A stretch of 58,400 nt of DNA from Flavobacteriales bacterium UBA6772 (GCA_905182215.1 CAJJAI010000033.1:1-58400), one strand, 5' to 3'; counted from the first letter of the stretch, positions 21,335 to 33,201 are shown. Made by a program: numbers and translations. Notes: generated by a model from the sequence alone, not told the origin.

Positions 21335-21751
21335 ATGAAACGATTACTTATACTTATTAGCCTTCTATTACTTGTTTGCGGATGCGATAAAGACAAATAT
21401 GAATTCCCTGACGCCTACGTTAACACTTTTTTATACCCCAATAATGTCGAGTTTAATGGCTTGCACTTCCCTGGAGGGGCTACTTATATAGATGGAGGCG
21501 TAAATGGAATTTTAATTTTTCATGATTATTTCGATAACTACATTGCCTACGACCGCGCTTGTACAAATGAGCCCTTAAATAGCTGTGAACAGGTCTATAT
21601 TAATACCGAAGAATCAAATGTGCTTTCTTGCCATTGCTGCGATTCGGAATATTTTATTTTTGATGGCGCCGTAACACTAGGACCAGCACATTACGCACTA
21701 CACAGATACAAAACTAGCTTTGATGGTGTTAAACTGAGGATTTATAATTAG
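21335..21751 (+). CDS. Small lipoprotein with Rieske-like C-terminal motif
   Basis: LLLLVCGCDK lipobox; DRACTNEP...LSCHCCDSEYFIFDGAVTLGPAHYALHRYKTSFDGVKLRI. Confidence 0.6.
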   Translation: MKRLLILISLLLLVCGCDKDKYEFPDAYVNTFLYPNNVEFNGLHFPGGATYIDGGVNGILIFHDYFDNYIAYDRACTNEPLNSCEQVYINTEESNVLSCHCCDSEYFIFDGAVTLGPAHYALHRYKTSFDGVKLRIYN

Positions 21752-21832
21752 GGTGGTGGAAATGATTTGAACTTCGACAAACAACTGACTGACAGCCAAT
21801 TCCCAATTCCCCAAAAAAAAACAACCTAAACC

Positions 21833-21859
21833 AAAAAAATCGCCCGAGGGCGATTTTTT
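21833..21859. terminator. Bidirectional terminator between convergent genes
   Basis: aaaaaATCGCCC-ga-GGGCGATttttt. Confidence 0.85.
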
Positions 21860-21905
21860 GATTTTATAAAACATAGAAGACAATCTTCTAAATTCTTTGC
21901 CTTAT

Positions 21906-23207
21906 TTAATAACGGTAGTATTCTGGCTTATATGGGCCTCCAACTGGAACGCTAATATAATCAGCTTGATCGTCGCTAAGAACCTCTAGGTCTACACCTA
22001 ACTTAGCTAAATGTAAACGAGCTACTTTCTCATCTAAGTGCTTCGGTAAGGTATAAACCTTGTTTTCGTATTTATCAGAGTCTAGCCATAACTCTAATTG
22101 AGCTAATGTTTGGTTTGCAAAAGAGTTAGACATTACAAAAGAAGGATGTCCAGTAGCACAACCTAAGTTTACCAGTCTACCTTCAGCTAATAAAATAACA
22201 TCTTTACCTGCAATTGTATATTGATCTACTTGAGGTTTGATTTCAATTTTTGAAGCACCGTGGTTATCATGCAACCAAGCCACATCAATTTCATTATCGA
22301 AGTGCCCTATATTACAAACGATGGCTTTGTCTTTCATATTCTCGAAATGACGACCTACTATAATATCTTTGTTCCCTGTAGTAGTAACTACAATATCAGC
22401 TTGTTTAACTGCATCGTTCATTTTCATCACCTGGAAACCTTCCATAGCCGCTTGAAGCGCACAAATAGGATCGATTTCTGTAACAATTACACGAGCACCT
22501 GCAGCTTGTAAAGACTGCGCAGAACCCTTACCTACATCACCATAGCCGGCAACTACAGCAACTTTACCTGCAATCATTACATCTGTAGCTCTACGAATAC
22601 CATCAATTAAAGACTCACGACAACCGTATTTATTATCGAACTTCGATTTTGTAACAGAATCATTAACGTTAATGGCTGGCATAACTAAAGTACCATTCTT
22701 TTCTCTGTCGTATAAACGGTGAACTCCTGTAGTAGTCTCCTCAGACAATCCTTTGATGTCTGCAACCAACTCTGGGAATCTATCAAAAACCATATTGGTT
22801 AAATCACCACCATCGTCTAAGATTAAGTTTAAGGCTTTACCACCTTTAAACGAACGTAAAGTTTGCTCTATACACCAGTCAAATTCCTCGTCGTTCATAC
22901 CTTTCCAAGCATAAACAGGTACGCCTGTAACAGCAATTGCTGCAGCTGCGTGATCCTGAGTAGAAAATATATTACACGAAGACCAAGTAACATCTGCTCC
23001 TAAAGCAACCAGAGTTTCAATTAAAACAGCCGTTTGAATAGTCATGTGTAAACAACCTGCAATACGTGCCCCTTTTAAAGGTTGCGCCGCAGCATATTCT
23101 TCACGAATAGACATTAAACCAGGCATCTCTGCCTCCGCCAAACGGATTTCTTTTCTTCCCCAGTCTGCTAAAGAGATATCTTTAACCTTGTATTGAACTG
23201 TACTCAT
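21906..23207 (-). CDS. ahcY: Adenosylhomocysteinase
   Basis: [65 protein letters not shown]-terminal [10 protein letters not shown]. Confidence 0.97.
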   Translation of the reverse strand: MSTVQYKVKDISLADWGRKEIRLAEAEMPGLMSIREEYAAAQPLKGARIAGCLHMTIQTAVLIETLVALGADVTWSSCNIFSTQDHAAAAIAVTGVPVYAWKGMNDEEFDWCIEQTLRSFKGGKALNLILDDGGDLTNMVFDRFPELVADIKGLSEETTTGVHRLYDREKNGTLVMPAINVNDSVTKSKFDNKYGCRESLIDGIRRATDVMIAGKVAVVAGYGDVGKGSAQSLQAAGARVIVTEIDPICALQAAMEGFQVMKMNDAVKQADIVVTTTGNKDIIVGRHFENMKDKAIVCNIGHFDNEIDVAWLHDNHGASKIEIKPQVDQYTIAGKDVILLAEGRLVNLGCATGHPSFVMSNSFANQTLAQLELWLDSDKYENKVYTLPKHLDEKVARLHLAKLGVDLEVLSDDQADYISVPVGGPYKPEYYRY

Positions 23208-23239
23208 AGTTTCGTAATTTTTTAATAGAATTTTCAAGT

Positions 23240-23248
23240 GCAAATATA
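23240..23248 (-). promoter_or_regulatory. Candidate -7 element TAnnTTTGC upstream of ahcY
   Basis: gcaaatata on + strand = TATATTTGC on - strand. Confidence 0.45.
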
Positions 23249-23471
23249 CAATAAATCAATTTGTGAATTTGAGAATTGCTACTTATTAATGATTAATTAA
23301 TCGTTTAAAAGAAATCTAAACTTCTCAATCATATTCAGAAATGATTATTGACAGCAAGACTATTTTGACTATTAATTCTAGAGCGTATTGAATTGCCAAC
23401 CGCTTACAGCCCTTCTTTTAAATCCAATTTTTCCAAGTGCTTATATTTAGATCCCTATATTTACAATCGAA

Positions 23472-24065
23472 ATGAAACAAGTATTTTACAAAAGCATAGC
23501 CAAAGAGGGTCACCTATATATGTGGAAGGTGCAATCGTCTGCCTTGCAATTATTAAAGTGTATAAATTTGTCTGGTGCAGAGACCTTAAATTTTGCAGAC
23601 TTAAAAACAGAAAAAAGGAAAGTTGAGTTTTTGGCTTGTAGAATTGCCTTAAAAAACCTGTTTACTAAAGATCTTATTTTAGAACATTTTACTTCTGGAA
23701 AACCTTTTATTAAAGAAGCAAAACACCTTTCAATTTCGCATAGCCATAACTATATAGCCATAGCTTTTGGAGAAACAGAAATCGGAATAGACATTGAAAA
23801 GCCTCAAGAAAAAATGCTTCGTCTAATTTCGAGAGTACTCTCGGAGCAGGAAAACAAAACATTCCTTAAAAATCCAAGCAAAGAACTTGCCTGTAAATTA
23901 TGGGGAGCCAAAGAGTCGATTCTTAAATATATCGGAGACAAAAATCTCAATTACCGAGACGATATAATACTCAAAGGGAATTCTGCTCGCTATTTAGGAA
24001 AGGAATTCAACATCTACCACGAAGAGATTGAAGAAATGATTTTGACTTACGTGGAGGGGAAATGA
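23472..24065 (+). CDS. 4'-phosphopantetheinyl transferase superfamily protein
   Basis: HLSISHSHNYIAIAFGETEIGIDIEKP and CKLWGAKESILKYIG motifs. Confidence 0.88.
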   Translation: MKQVFYKSIAKEGHLYMWKVQSSALQLLKCINLSGAETLNFADLKTEKRKVEFLACRIALKNLFTKDLILEHFTSGKPFIKEAKHLSISHSHNYIAIAFGETEIGIDIEKPQEKMLRLISRVLSEQENKTFLKNPSKELACKLWGAKESILKYIGDKNLNYRDDIILKGNSARYLGKEFNIYHEEIEEMILTYVEGK

Positions 24066-24167
24066 TTTGATGATTTTAGAATGGTTGTGTGAAAAGCAAA
24101 CAAGTTCAGTCTTTATCTTCTTAATTCTCTAACTTCTGTATTCTGACTCCTACCTTCTTCTTCTCAT

Positions 24168-24665
24168 TTACTTCTCCATACAATCGCATGGCTCACTCAT
24201 AAATAAGTCCACACCTTTCATCAGCTCTAAATTCGCATTGTACTTAGTAAAGGATAAAGCAAGACCTCGAATGTCTAGCAATTTAAGATTTTTCAAGTTT
24301 GCTAATTCTTTGGGAAGCGATTCAATATTGTTATCCCATAAATCCAATTCCTCTAGAGATTCTAAAAGACGTATACTAGTAGGAATAATCTCAATATCAT
24401 TTCTACTTAAATAAAGTGTTGTTAGGTTCGATAAATGCGCCAAAGAATCTGGAAAAGACTTTATTTTGTTCTTACTTAAATCGAGCACTTTTAAATTTGG
24501 GAACTTCTGTAATTCTTTAGGAAACTCTGTAAACCCTTTTCTCCTTAACTCGATTTGATAAACCTGATCAGAATTCTCTAAAGCTGCATCCAAACTTTTA
24601 TAAACGAAGTCTTCTTGTGCAAAAACACTAAAACTAGCAACTAAAAAAAAGAATAACAGGCGCAT
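24168..24665 (-). CDS. Leucine-rich-repeat secreted protein
   Basis: Signal peptide; LRRs LKVLDLSKNKIKSFPDSLAHLSNLTTLYLSRNDIEIIP... Confidence 0.85.
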   Translation of the reverse strand: MRLLFFFLVASFSVFAQEDFVYKSLDAALENSDQVYQIELRRKGFTEFPKELQKFPNLKVLDLSKNKIKSFPDSLAHLSNLTTLYLSRNDIEIIPTSIRLLESLEELDLWDNNIESLPKELANLKNLKLLDIRGLALSFTKYNANLELMKGVDLFMSEPCDCMEK

Positions 24666-24666
24666 C

Positions 24667-25584
24667 TTAATTGGCTAGAACAAATTGCTTATCCAATTCT
24701 AACTGAACTTTTAAAGCCTCCAAGCTTTCAAATTTTTGCTCTTCTCTAATCCAATTTTCAAAAGTTAAGGTGATTTCTTCTCCGTAAATATTCGCTTCAA
24801 AATCTAAAATATGTACTTCTATCGTTTTCTCCTCGCCATCTATGGTAGGCCTCAATCCAATATTTAGCATCCCTTTATATACCTGCTGATGTACCGAAAC
24901 AGTTACCGAATAAACGCCATTTGCTGGAATGAGTTTATGCGAGTCAACCACTTTTAGATTCGCAGTTGGGAAACCTAATTTATGTCCCAAATTATTTCCT
25001 TTAACTACAATACCACTTAAATGGAAATCGTGTGTTAAATAATCTTTCGCCGTTCTAATATCACCAGATTCTAATGCTTTTCTAATCTTAGTAGAACTCA
25101 CCGAAATAGCATCTATGTCTTGTGCATGTATCTCCTCAACTTGGAAACCATACATAGGACCGTATTCTTTAAGGTGCTCAAAACTCCCCTCTCTGTTTCT
25201 ACCAAAATGATGGTTATAACCTATTACAAGTCTTGAAGTCCCCAGTTTATTAACCAGAACATCTCGAACAAACTCTACCGAAGAAAGGCGAGAAAATTCT
25301 CTAGAAAAAGGATGTATGATTAAATGATCAATCCCAGCAGCTTCTAAAAGTTTGATTTTTTCGTTTTTTGTGGTAATGAGTTTTAAATCATTGTCGGAAA
25401 ACAAAACCATGCGAGGATGTGGAAAAAAGGTTAATAAAACCGTTTCTCCATTTATAGAAGTCGCTATTTCTTTTAAGCGATCTATAATTTTAGAATGCCC
25501 AACGTGTACCCCATCGAAAGTACCTGTAGTAACTACTGCATTCTCAACTCCTTCAAACTCTTCAATGCTATGATATATTTTCAC
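24667..25584 (-). CDS. ribF: Bifunctional riboflavin kinase/FAD synthetase
   Basis: VVTTGTFDGVHVGHSKIIDRLKE; GNNLGHKLGFPTANL; GVYSVTVSV. Confidence 0.95.
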   Translation of the reverse strand: MKIYHSIEEFEGVENAVVTTGTFDGVHVGHSKIIDRLKEIATSINGETVLLTFFPHPRMVLFSDNDLKLITTKNEKIKLLEAAGIDHLIIHPFSREFSRLSSVEFVRDVLVNKLGTSRLVIGYNHHFGRNREGSFEHLKEYGPMYGFQVEEIHAQDIDAISVSSTKIRKALESGDIRTAKDYLTHDFHLSGIVVKGNNLGHKLGFPTANLKVVDSHKLIPANGVYSVTVSVHQQVYKGMLNIGLRPTIDGEEKTIEVHILDFEANIYGEEITLTFENWIREEQKFESLEALKVQLELDKQFVLAN

Positions 25585-25651
25585 AAGCTAAAATCTAACA
25601 ACATTATTACCAGTAATTAAGCCGATTAAACAGTACGTTTAAAAGTGCATT

Positions 25652-25659
25652 CAAAATTA
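25652..25659 (-). promoter_or_regulatory. Candidate -7 element TAnnTTTG (ribF direction)
   Basis: caaaatta on + strand = TAATTTTG on - strand, about 70 nt upstream of the ribF start. Confidence 0.35.
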
Positions 25660-25706
25660 GCAAAATAAAAAAGGAGTGGGCTATTATCTAATCAAATAAA
25701 AATCAG

Positions 25707-27275
<1,569 letters not shown>

Positions 27276-27281
27276 ACGTCT

Positions 27282-27518
27282 ATGTTAGTTGATATTATTA
27301 CACCCGACGCAAAACTATTTACTGGTGAAGTTCTTTCTCTAAAACTTCCTGGTACAGATGGTAGCTTCGAGATCTTGAATGATCACGCGCCGATTATCTC
27401 AACTTTAGCGGCAGGTGATATTACAGTATCTCTAGATAATGGTCAAACGGAATCTTTCACGATTCACGGAGGCGTTATTGAAATGCAAAACAATAAAATT
27501 ATCGTTTTAGCTGACTAA
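27282..27518 (+). CDS. atpC: F0F1 ATP synthase subunit epsilon
   Basis: 78 aa; VDIITPDAKLFTGEVLSLKLPGTDGSFEILNDHAPIISTLAAG. Confidence 0.93.
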   Translation: MLVDIITPDAKLFTGEVLSLKLPGTDGSFEILNDHAPIISTLAAGDITVSLDNGQTESFTIHGGVIEMQNNKIIVLAD

Positions 27519-27540
27519 GCTGTAAACGTTACAAATATTA

Positions 27541-27569
27541 AAGAGTCCCTTTTTGGGGCTCTTTTTTTT
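27541..27569 (+). terminator. Rho-independent terminator after atpC
   Basis: aagagtccc-tttt-ggggctctt + T8. Confidence 0.85.
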
Positions 27570-27593
27570 GTTTAAGATTTTTATCTTTACCTC

Positions 27594-28703
27594 ATGTCTA
27601 AAACACAATCACTAGAAGAAAAACTTCAACTTAAATTAGCACTTCGAAAGCAAAACAACAGCCTTCGAGTTCTACACGATAAGTCTAGTTTAATAGATTT
27701 TTGTTCGAACGATTACTTAGGGTTTTCCCAAACACTAAATGTAAAACCTTCCACATTATCTGGCGCTACAGGTTCTCGGCTCATAAGTGGAAATTCTAGC
27801 CAATTTGAACAGCTAGAGTCTAAAATTGCCAACTTTCACCAATCCGAAACTGCCTTAATTTGCAATTCTGGTTACGATGCGAACATTGGCTTGTTTTCGT
27901 GTATAGCACACAAAGGCGACACGATCATTTACGACCAATATATACATGCAAGTATACGAGATGGGATAAGACTCTCTAAAGCACGATCATTTTCCTTTGA
28001 GCACAATAGCTTACCCTCTCTACAGAAGAAGTTAGAGCAAGCAAGCGGAAATATTATTGTAGCCATCGAATCCATCTATTCTATGGATGGCGATTGCGCT
28101 CCACTAGAGGAGATAATCACTTTATGTGAACAATACAAGGCACACATAATATTAGACGAAGCACATGCAATGGGTGTGCTTGGAGAAAAGGGCGAAGGAT
28201 TAGCCCAGAGCTTACAGCTACAAGACAAACTATTTGCTAGAGTGCAAACTTTTGGAAAAGCAATGGGCTGCCACGGAGCCGCAATTTTAGGATCCGAAAC
28301 CCTGAAAAATTATTTAATCAATTATTCACGTTCCTTCATCTATTCTACCGCCCTAGCAGCACATAGTTTAAATAGCATAAACGCTGCCTACACAAAACTG
28401 ACTAGTGATGATGACATTAGTAATCTCCATAAAAACATAAGCCAATTCAAATCCTTACTTTCTGATACGCTTAAAAGTAAGTGGATAGAAAGCGAGAGTC
28501 CAATTCAGTGTTTTTTAATTCCTGGAGTAGATGAAGCTAAAAGGGTAGAAGCTGGATTACAAGTAAAAGGCTTGAATAGTAGAGCCATCCTTCACCCTAC
28601 GGTAGAGGAAGGAAAAGAACGCATTCGGATTTGTATTCACAGTTTTAATAGCGCACAAGAAATAAAACTTTGTATTGATAGTTTAGAAGAATTAATCAAA
28701 TGA
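27594..28703 (+). CDS. bioF: 8-amino-7-oxononanoate synthase-like pyridoxal-phosphate aminotransferase
   Basis: DFCSNDYLGFSQ, GATGSRLISGNS, DEAHAMGVLGEKGEG; next to bioD and bioA. Confidence 0.9.
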   Translation: MSKTQSLEEKLQLKLALRKQNNSLRVLHDKSSLIDFCSNDYLGFSQTLNVKPSTLSGATGSRLISGNSSQFEQLESKIANFHQSETALICNSGYDANIGLFSCIAHKGDTIIYDQYIHASIRDGIRLSKARSFSFEHNSLPSLQKKLEQASGNIIVAIESIYSMDGDCAPLEEIITLCEQYKAHIILDEAHAMGVLGEKGEGLAQSLQLQDKLFARVQTFGKAMGCHGAAILGSETLKNYLINYSRSFIYSTALAAHSLNSINAAYTKLTSDDDISNLHKNISQFKSLLSDTLKSKWIESESPIQCFLIPGVDEAKRVEAGLQVKGLNSRAILHPTVEEGKERIRICIHSFNSAQEIKLCIDSLEELIK

Positions 28704-29317
28704 AAAAATACTTTATAACTGGTATAGGAACGGATGTTGGAAAGACTATTGCAGCCTCAATAATTACAGAAGCTTTAGAAGCAGATTATTGGAAACCCAT
28801 ACAAGCAGGAGATTTAGATACTAGCGACACTCTAAAAGTGAAAGCTCTCGTAGGAAACACTAAAACTGTATTCCATACTGAAGCCTATCGTTTAAATCAT
28901 CCTATGTCGCCACACGCAGCAGCAGAACGCGATGGGGTAGAAATAAATTTACAAAGCATAAAACTACCCGCTACCCAAAACCATTTAGTGGTAGAAGGTG
29001 CTGGAGGATTATTAGTTCCACTAAACAGAAAAGAAACAATACTCGATTTAATCACCCAATTAGGAATTGAAGTGATTCTTGTTTCTCGTCATTATTTAGG
29101 GAGTATAAATCATACCTTAATGAGTGTAGAGTTACTCAAAAATAGAAACATCGCTATAAAAGGTATTCTCTTTAACGGAGCAGAAAATAAGGATACAGAA
29201 TCTATTATACAGGAAATAACTGGACTTACTATTCTAGGTAGAATTGATGAATTAGAAGACCTGAATAAAGGAGTGATTAGTTCTATTGCACAAGAATTGA
29301 AAAAAAAATTGCTGTAG
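28700..29317 (+). CDS. bioD: Dethiobiotin synthase
   Basis: KYFITGIGTDVGKTIAASIITEAL, YWKPIQAG, VVEGAGGLLVPL. Confidence 0.94.
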   Translation: MKKYFITGIGTDVGKTIAASIITEALEADYWKPIQAGDLDTSDTLKVKALVGNTKTVFHTEAYRLNHPMSPHAAAERDGVEINLQSIKLPATQNHLVVEGAGGLLVPLNRKETILDLITQLGIEVILVSRHYLGSINHTLMSVELLKNRNIAIKGILFNGAENKDTESIIQEITGLTILGRIDELEDLNKGVISSIAQELKKKLL

Positions 29318-29348
29318 GCTGAAAGCTCACAGCGCATAGCTGAAAAAA

Positions 29349-30614
29349 ATGAATTTAGTAGAAAAAGATCAAAAATACATCTGGCATCCTTTTACCCAAA
29401 TGAAAACGGCGGGTGCTCCATTACCTATTGTAAAAGGAGAAGGAACCTTATTAATAGACGATAAAGGTAATTCGTATATCGATGCTATTTCCTCATGGTG
29501 GGTTAATTTACACGGACATAGCCATCCCTATATTGCAGAGAAGGTTTATGCACAAATGCTACAATTAGAACATGTAGTTTTTGCTGGATTCACACACAGT
29601 CCAGCAGTAGAACTCTGCGAAAAACTAAGTAAACATTTACCCCAAAATCAAGCGAAATTCTTTTTCTCTGGCGATGGTTCTTCAGCAGTAGAAATTGCAC
29701 TCAAAATGAGTGTTCAGTATTGGAAAAACAAAGGCGAAAGTAAAACGCGTTTTGTTGCTCTTGACGGTGCTTATCACGGAGAAACATTTGGGGCGATGTC
29801 TGCAGGAGCACGAAGTATTTTCTCTGCTCCCTTTTCAGATTTATTATTCGAAAGCACTCATATACCTTTTCCAAAAGATGAAGAAGCCGCTGTAAAAAGC
29901 CTAAAAGAAGAATTAGCAAAAGGAGACGTAGCCGCTTTTATTTTCGAACCACTCATACAAGGAGCTGCCGGAATGCGTATGTACAAACCTGAGGCACTCA
30001 ACAAGCTTATAAAAGTTTGTAAAGAAGCTGGCGTTTTATGTATTGCCGACGAGGTAATGACTGGATTCGGTAGAACAGGAACCACCTTTGCAGTAAATCA
30101 AGTAGAAGAAGAACCCGATTTTATATGCATGTCTAAAGGGCTCTCTGGAGGAACACTTCCACTCTCTTTAACAACCTGTACAAATGCTATTTTCGATGCT
30201 TTTTTAGGCGACGATATACAGAAAGCTTTCTTACACGGACATTCTTTTACAGGAAATCCTATTGGTTGTGTGGCGGCAATTGCGAGTTTAGAATTACTCG
30301 AAAAAGAAGAATGTCAAGAGGCGATGAAAAATATTGCAGCTAGACATAAAGTGTTTGGTGAGAAGATTAAAAACCTAAGCATCATAAAAGACATTAGACA
30401 AACAGGTACAGTAATCGCCATTGAATTAAAAGCAGACTCTTCAGGTTATGCGAGCACAATAAGACAGCAATTATACCAAAGCTTTTTAGCTGAAGGGGTC
30501 TTATTAAGACCACTTGGAAATGTAATTTATATTCTAGCACCCTACTGTATTACAGCCAAAGAATTGACTAAAGTGTATGAAGTAATAGAAACTAAATTGA
30601 AAACCTTATGTTAA
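29349..30614 (+). CDS. bioA: Adenosylmethionine-8-amino-7-oxononanoate aminotransferase
   Basis: YIWHPFTQMKTAGAPLPIVKGEGTLL; DGAYHGETFGAMS; ADEVMTGFGRTG. Confidence 0.95.
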   Translation: MNLVEKDQKYIWHPFTQMKTAGAPLPIVKGEGTLLIDDKGNSYIDAISSWWVNLHGHSHPYIAEKVYAQMLQLEHVVFAGFTHSPAVELCEKLSKHLPQNQAKFFFSGDGSSAVEIALKMSVQYWKNKGESKTRFVALDGAYHGETFGAMSAGARSIFSAPFSDLLFESTHIPFPKDEEAAVKSLKEELAKGDVAAFIFEPLIQGAAGMRMYKPEALNKLIKVCKEAGVLCIADEVMTGFGRTGTTFAVNQVEEEPDFICMSKGLSGGTLPLSLTTCTNAIFDAFLGDDIQKAFLHGHSFTGNPIGCVAAIASLELLEKEECQEAMKNIAARHKVFGEKIKNLSIIKDIRQTGTVIAIELKADSSGYASTIRQQLYQSFLAEGVLLRPLGNVIYILAPYCITAKELTKVYEVIETKLKTLC

Positions 30615-30639
30615 AATAAAACATCAATCGAGATTGAAA

Positions 30640-30810
30640 ATGTACCTAATCATTTCAATCCTTAGCTTTATTGGAGCAATTACAATTCTATGCTACGACT
30701 TAACGGTATTAAAATCAATGAGAGAATTTACAGACCCATTTGTGTATGTATTTGTGTGGGCTACCTTTTTATTTCATTTTGAAAGAAAATATATAATTGT
30801 AAAACGATAA
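30640..30810 (+). CDS. Small hydrophobic protein (56 aa), not in the supplied ORF track
   Basis: Uninterrupted ATG..TAA: MYLIISILSFIGAITILCYDLTVLKSMREFTDPFVYVFVWATFLFHFERKYIIVKR, two hydrophobic segments. Confidence 0.5.
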   Translation: MYLIISILSFIGAITILCYDLTVLKSMREFTDPFVYVFVWATFLFHFERKYIIVKR

Positions 30811-30855
30811 GTCTCATTTTCAAATATTCAAATTCTCAAATCTTCAAATCGACTT

Positions 30856-32106
30856 TTAAATCCCCGATCGTATCGCTTCTACAGGATCTAATTTAGAAGC
30901 TGCAATCGCCGGAATCATCCCTGAAATAATTCCGATTAAAACAGAAACCCATAAACCGGTTACTACATTACTGACCGACAAGGCAATGTCGAATTCTATA
31001 TAATAACCTGCTATTACTGTACCTGCATAAACAACAGAAATACCAAGAACACCTCCTATTAAACACAATAAAATAGCCTCAAATAAAAACTGAAGTAAGA
31101 TAAAGTGATTTTTAGCACCAATGGCTTTTTGAATCCCAATGATGTTGGTTCTTTCCTTTACAGAAACAAACATAATATTGGCAATCCCGAAACCACCTAC
31201 AAGCAAGGAGAATCCACCAATTATAATTCCGGCTAAGTCGATAACACCAAACATCATGTCTATCCCTTTAGAAATTATACTGGTCTCGTTTAAAGCAAAA
31301 TTATCATCTGATTTAGGCGCAAGGCGTCTCACAGAACGCAACACTCTTGTGAGATCGTCTTTTAATTGCTCGTTGCTAATACCTTGTTTGGCTTTTACCA
31401 TAAACATAGGGTTGGTAGACTCGCTGTTGAGTCGAATAAAATTACGTGCAAACTTTACGGGTAACACAATATTGTCGTCATCACTACTCCCAATTACGCT
31501 GTCTCCTGCCTTTTCAAAAACTCCTATAACGGTGGCTTTCTGCCCCATAAACTTAATCACTTTCCCAAGTGGATTTTCACCTTCAAAAAGCGATTCAGCA
31601 ATATTAACACCAATAATAGCAACAGGTTTTCCAGTGGCAGATTCTAAAATTGAAAAATACCTACCAGAGGACAAGTCAAAACCATATACATCCTGATAGC
31701 CATGAGAAACTGCAGCAACCCCTATTCCGTCTACATCGTTAGTTCGATATTTAGCCGTTTTATTTCCAGCTCCTACTACAAAAGCAACTGCTTCGGCAAC
31801 CTCTAGTCGCTGTTCTAAACTCGCTAATTCTTGCAATGTAGGTATTGGTCGTTGGTAGTACTTCCACCATGGATAATCCTCCCCCATAGACCAAGGCCAT
31901 TTCTGTACAAAAACGACATTGTCTCCCAGAGATTCTACGCTAGTACGAATGTTTCGCTCCAAGGAGTCTACTACCGAAAAAACAGAAATAATTGCAAATA
32001 TACCGATGGTAACCCCTAATAAAGAAAGGAGTGTACGTAGCTTGTTTCCTACTAATGCTTGAATAGCAAATCGAAAACTTTCTTGTAGTATTTTTAAGAG
32101 AATCAT
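30856..32106 (-). CDS. MacB-like ABC transporter permease (FtsX domain)
   Basis: ALVGNKLRTLLSLLGVTIGIFAIISVFSVVDSL; C-terminal ASKLDPVEAIRSGI. Confidence 0.93.
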   Translation of the reverse strand: MILLKILQESFRFAIQALVGNKLRTLLSLLGVTIGIFAIISVFSVVDSLERNIRTSVESLGDNVVFVQKWPWSMGEDYPWWKYYQRPIPTLQELASLEQRLEVAEAVAFVVGAGNKTAKYRTNDVDGIGVAAVSHGYQDVYGFDLSSGRYFSILESATGKPVAIIGVNIAESLFEGENPLGKVIKFMGQKATVIGVFEKAGDSVIGSSDDDNIVLPVKFARNFIRLNSESTNPMFMVKAKQGISNEQLKDDLTRVLRSVRRLAPKSDDNFALNETSIISKGIDMMFGVIDLAGIIIGGFSLLVGGFGIANIMFVSVKERTNIIGIQKAIGAKNHFILLQFLFEAILLCLIGGVLGISVVYAGTVIAGYYIEFDIALSVSNVVTGLWVSVLIGIISGMIPAIAASKLDPVEAIRSGI

Positions 32107-32205
32107 AAACCTTTGGTTCCTGTAAATATATAGTTTTCTATTTGTGAATTTAAAAGGAGGTCAACAATTTACGTTTTACCTTTTCACGATTTACGTTTTT
32201 CAAAC

Positions 32206-33201
32206 TTAATCCAATTCTTCAGAAAGTAATTTTAACTCTAAACGAGGCGACATTTTTTCGTACACCATTCGATAAACAGCATCGGTAATTGGCATTACTA
32301 CACCGTAATCCTTATTGATTTCTTTGATGCATTTTACTGCATAATACCCTTCGGCTATCATATTCATATCCATTTGAGCTGCTTTTACAGAATACCCTTT
32401 CCCGATGTAGGTTCCAAAGGTTCTGTTTCTACTAAACTTTGAATAAGCAGTAACTAATAAATCACCCAAATAGGCAGAATCTTTGATATCGCGAGTAATG
32501 GGGTGTACGGTATCTACAAAGCGTTTTATTTCGCGAATAGCATTCGAAATTAACACCGATTGAAAATTATCTCCATAGCCCAATCCATGAGCTATACCAG
32601 CGGCTACAGCAACTACATTTTTCAGAACTGCAGAATATTCAGTCCCGTAAATATCATCAGAAATAGTAGCCTTAATATACCTACATCTTAATTTTTCTGC
32701 CATAAATTCTGCTACCGAAGTATCTTCACAAGCAACAGTAAGATACGAGAGACGTTCTAATGCAACCTCTTCGGCATGACAAGGGCCTGTAATAACCCCA
32801 ATATTATTAAGAGGCACTTTATAATGTTCTTGTATATATTCTCCTACAATTTGATTGTATTCTGGGATAATTCCTTTTACGGCAGAGAAGAATACTTTTT
32901 TACTCAAATCGATTTCTAAAGCGGATAAAGTACTGTGTAAAAATGCGGAAGGAATTGCCAATACAATAACATCAGCTTGTTCGCAAATAGTTTTTAAATC
33001 GCTACTCACCTCAACAATTTCTGTATTTATACGAGCACCGCTAAGGTAACGTGGGTTGTGTTGCGTTTCTTTAATATGTTGAACGGCATCTTCATTACGC
33101 ATCCACCAAAAAAGGCTATCTACGTTATTTGCCAATATTTTCACCATTGCGGTAGCCCAACTACCCCCACCAATAACAGCTATTTTTTTATCTGTATTCA
33201 T
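32206..33201 (-). CDS. gpsA: Glycerol-3-phosphate dehydrogenase [NAD(P)+]
   Basis: KKIAVIGGGSWATAMVKIL; TGPCHAEEVA; EYSAVLKNVVAVAAGIAHGLGYGDN. Confidence 0.93.
   Translation of the reverse strand: MNTDKKIAVIGGGSWATAMVKILANNVDSLFWWMRNEDAVQHIKETQHNPRYLSGARINTEIVEVSSDLKTICEQADVIVLAIPSAFLHSTLSALEIDLSKKVFFSAVKGIIPEYNQIVGEYIQEHYKVPLNNIGVITGPCHAEEVALERLSYLTVACEDTSVAEFMAEKLRCRYIKATISDDIYGTEYSAVLKNVVAVAAGIAHGLGYGDNFQSVLISNAIREIKRFVDTVHPITRDIKDSAYLGDLLVTAYSKFSRNRTFGTYIGKGYSVKAAQMDMNMIAEGYYAVKCIKEINKDYGVVMPITDAVYRMVYEKMSPRLELKLLSEELD

Noticed and set aside
27282-27518. Unusually short (78 aa) ATP synthase epsilon
   Set aside because: Corresponds to the N-terminal beta domain only; short epsilon and separate atpDC location are common in Bacteroidota.
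31139-31696. 185-aa antisense ORF opposite the MacB-like permease
   Set aside because: Overlaps a clearly conserved permease in full; low-complexity translation with no recognisable motif; typical shadow ORF.
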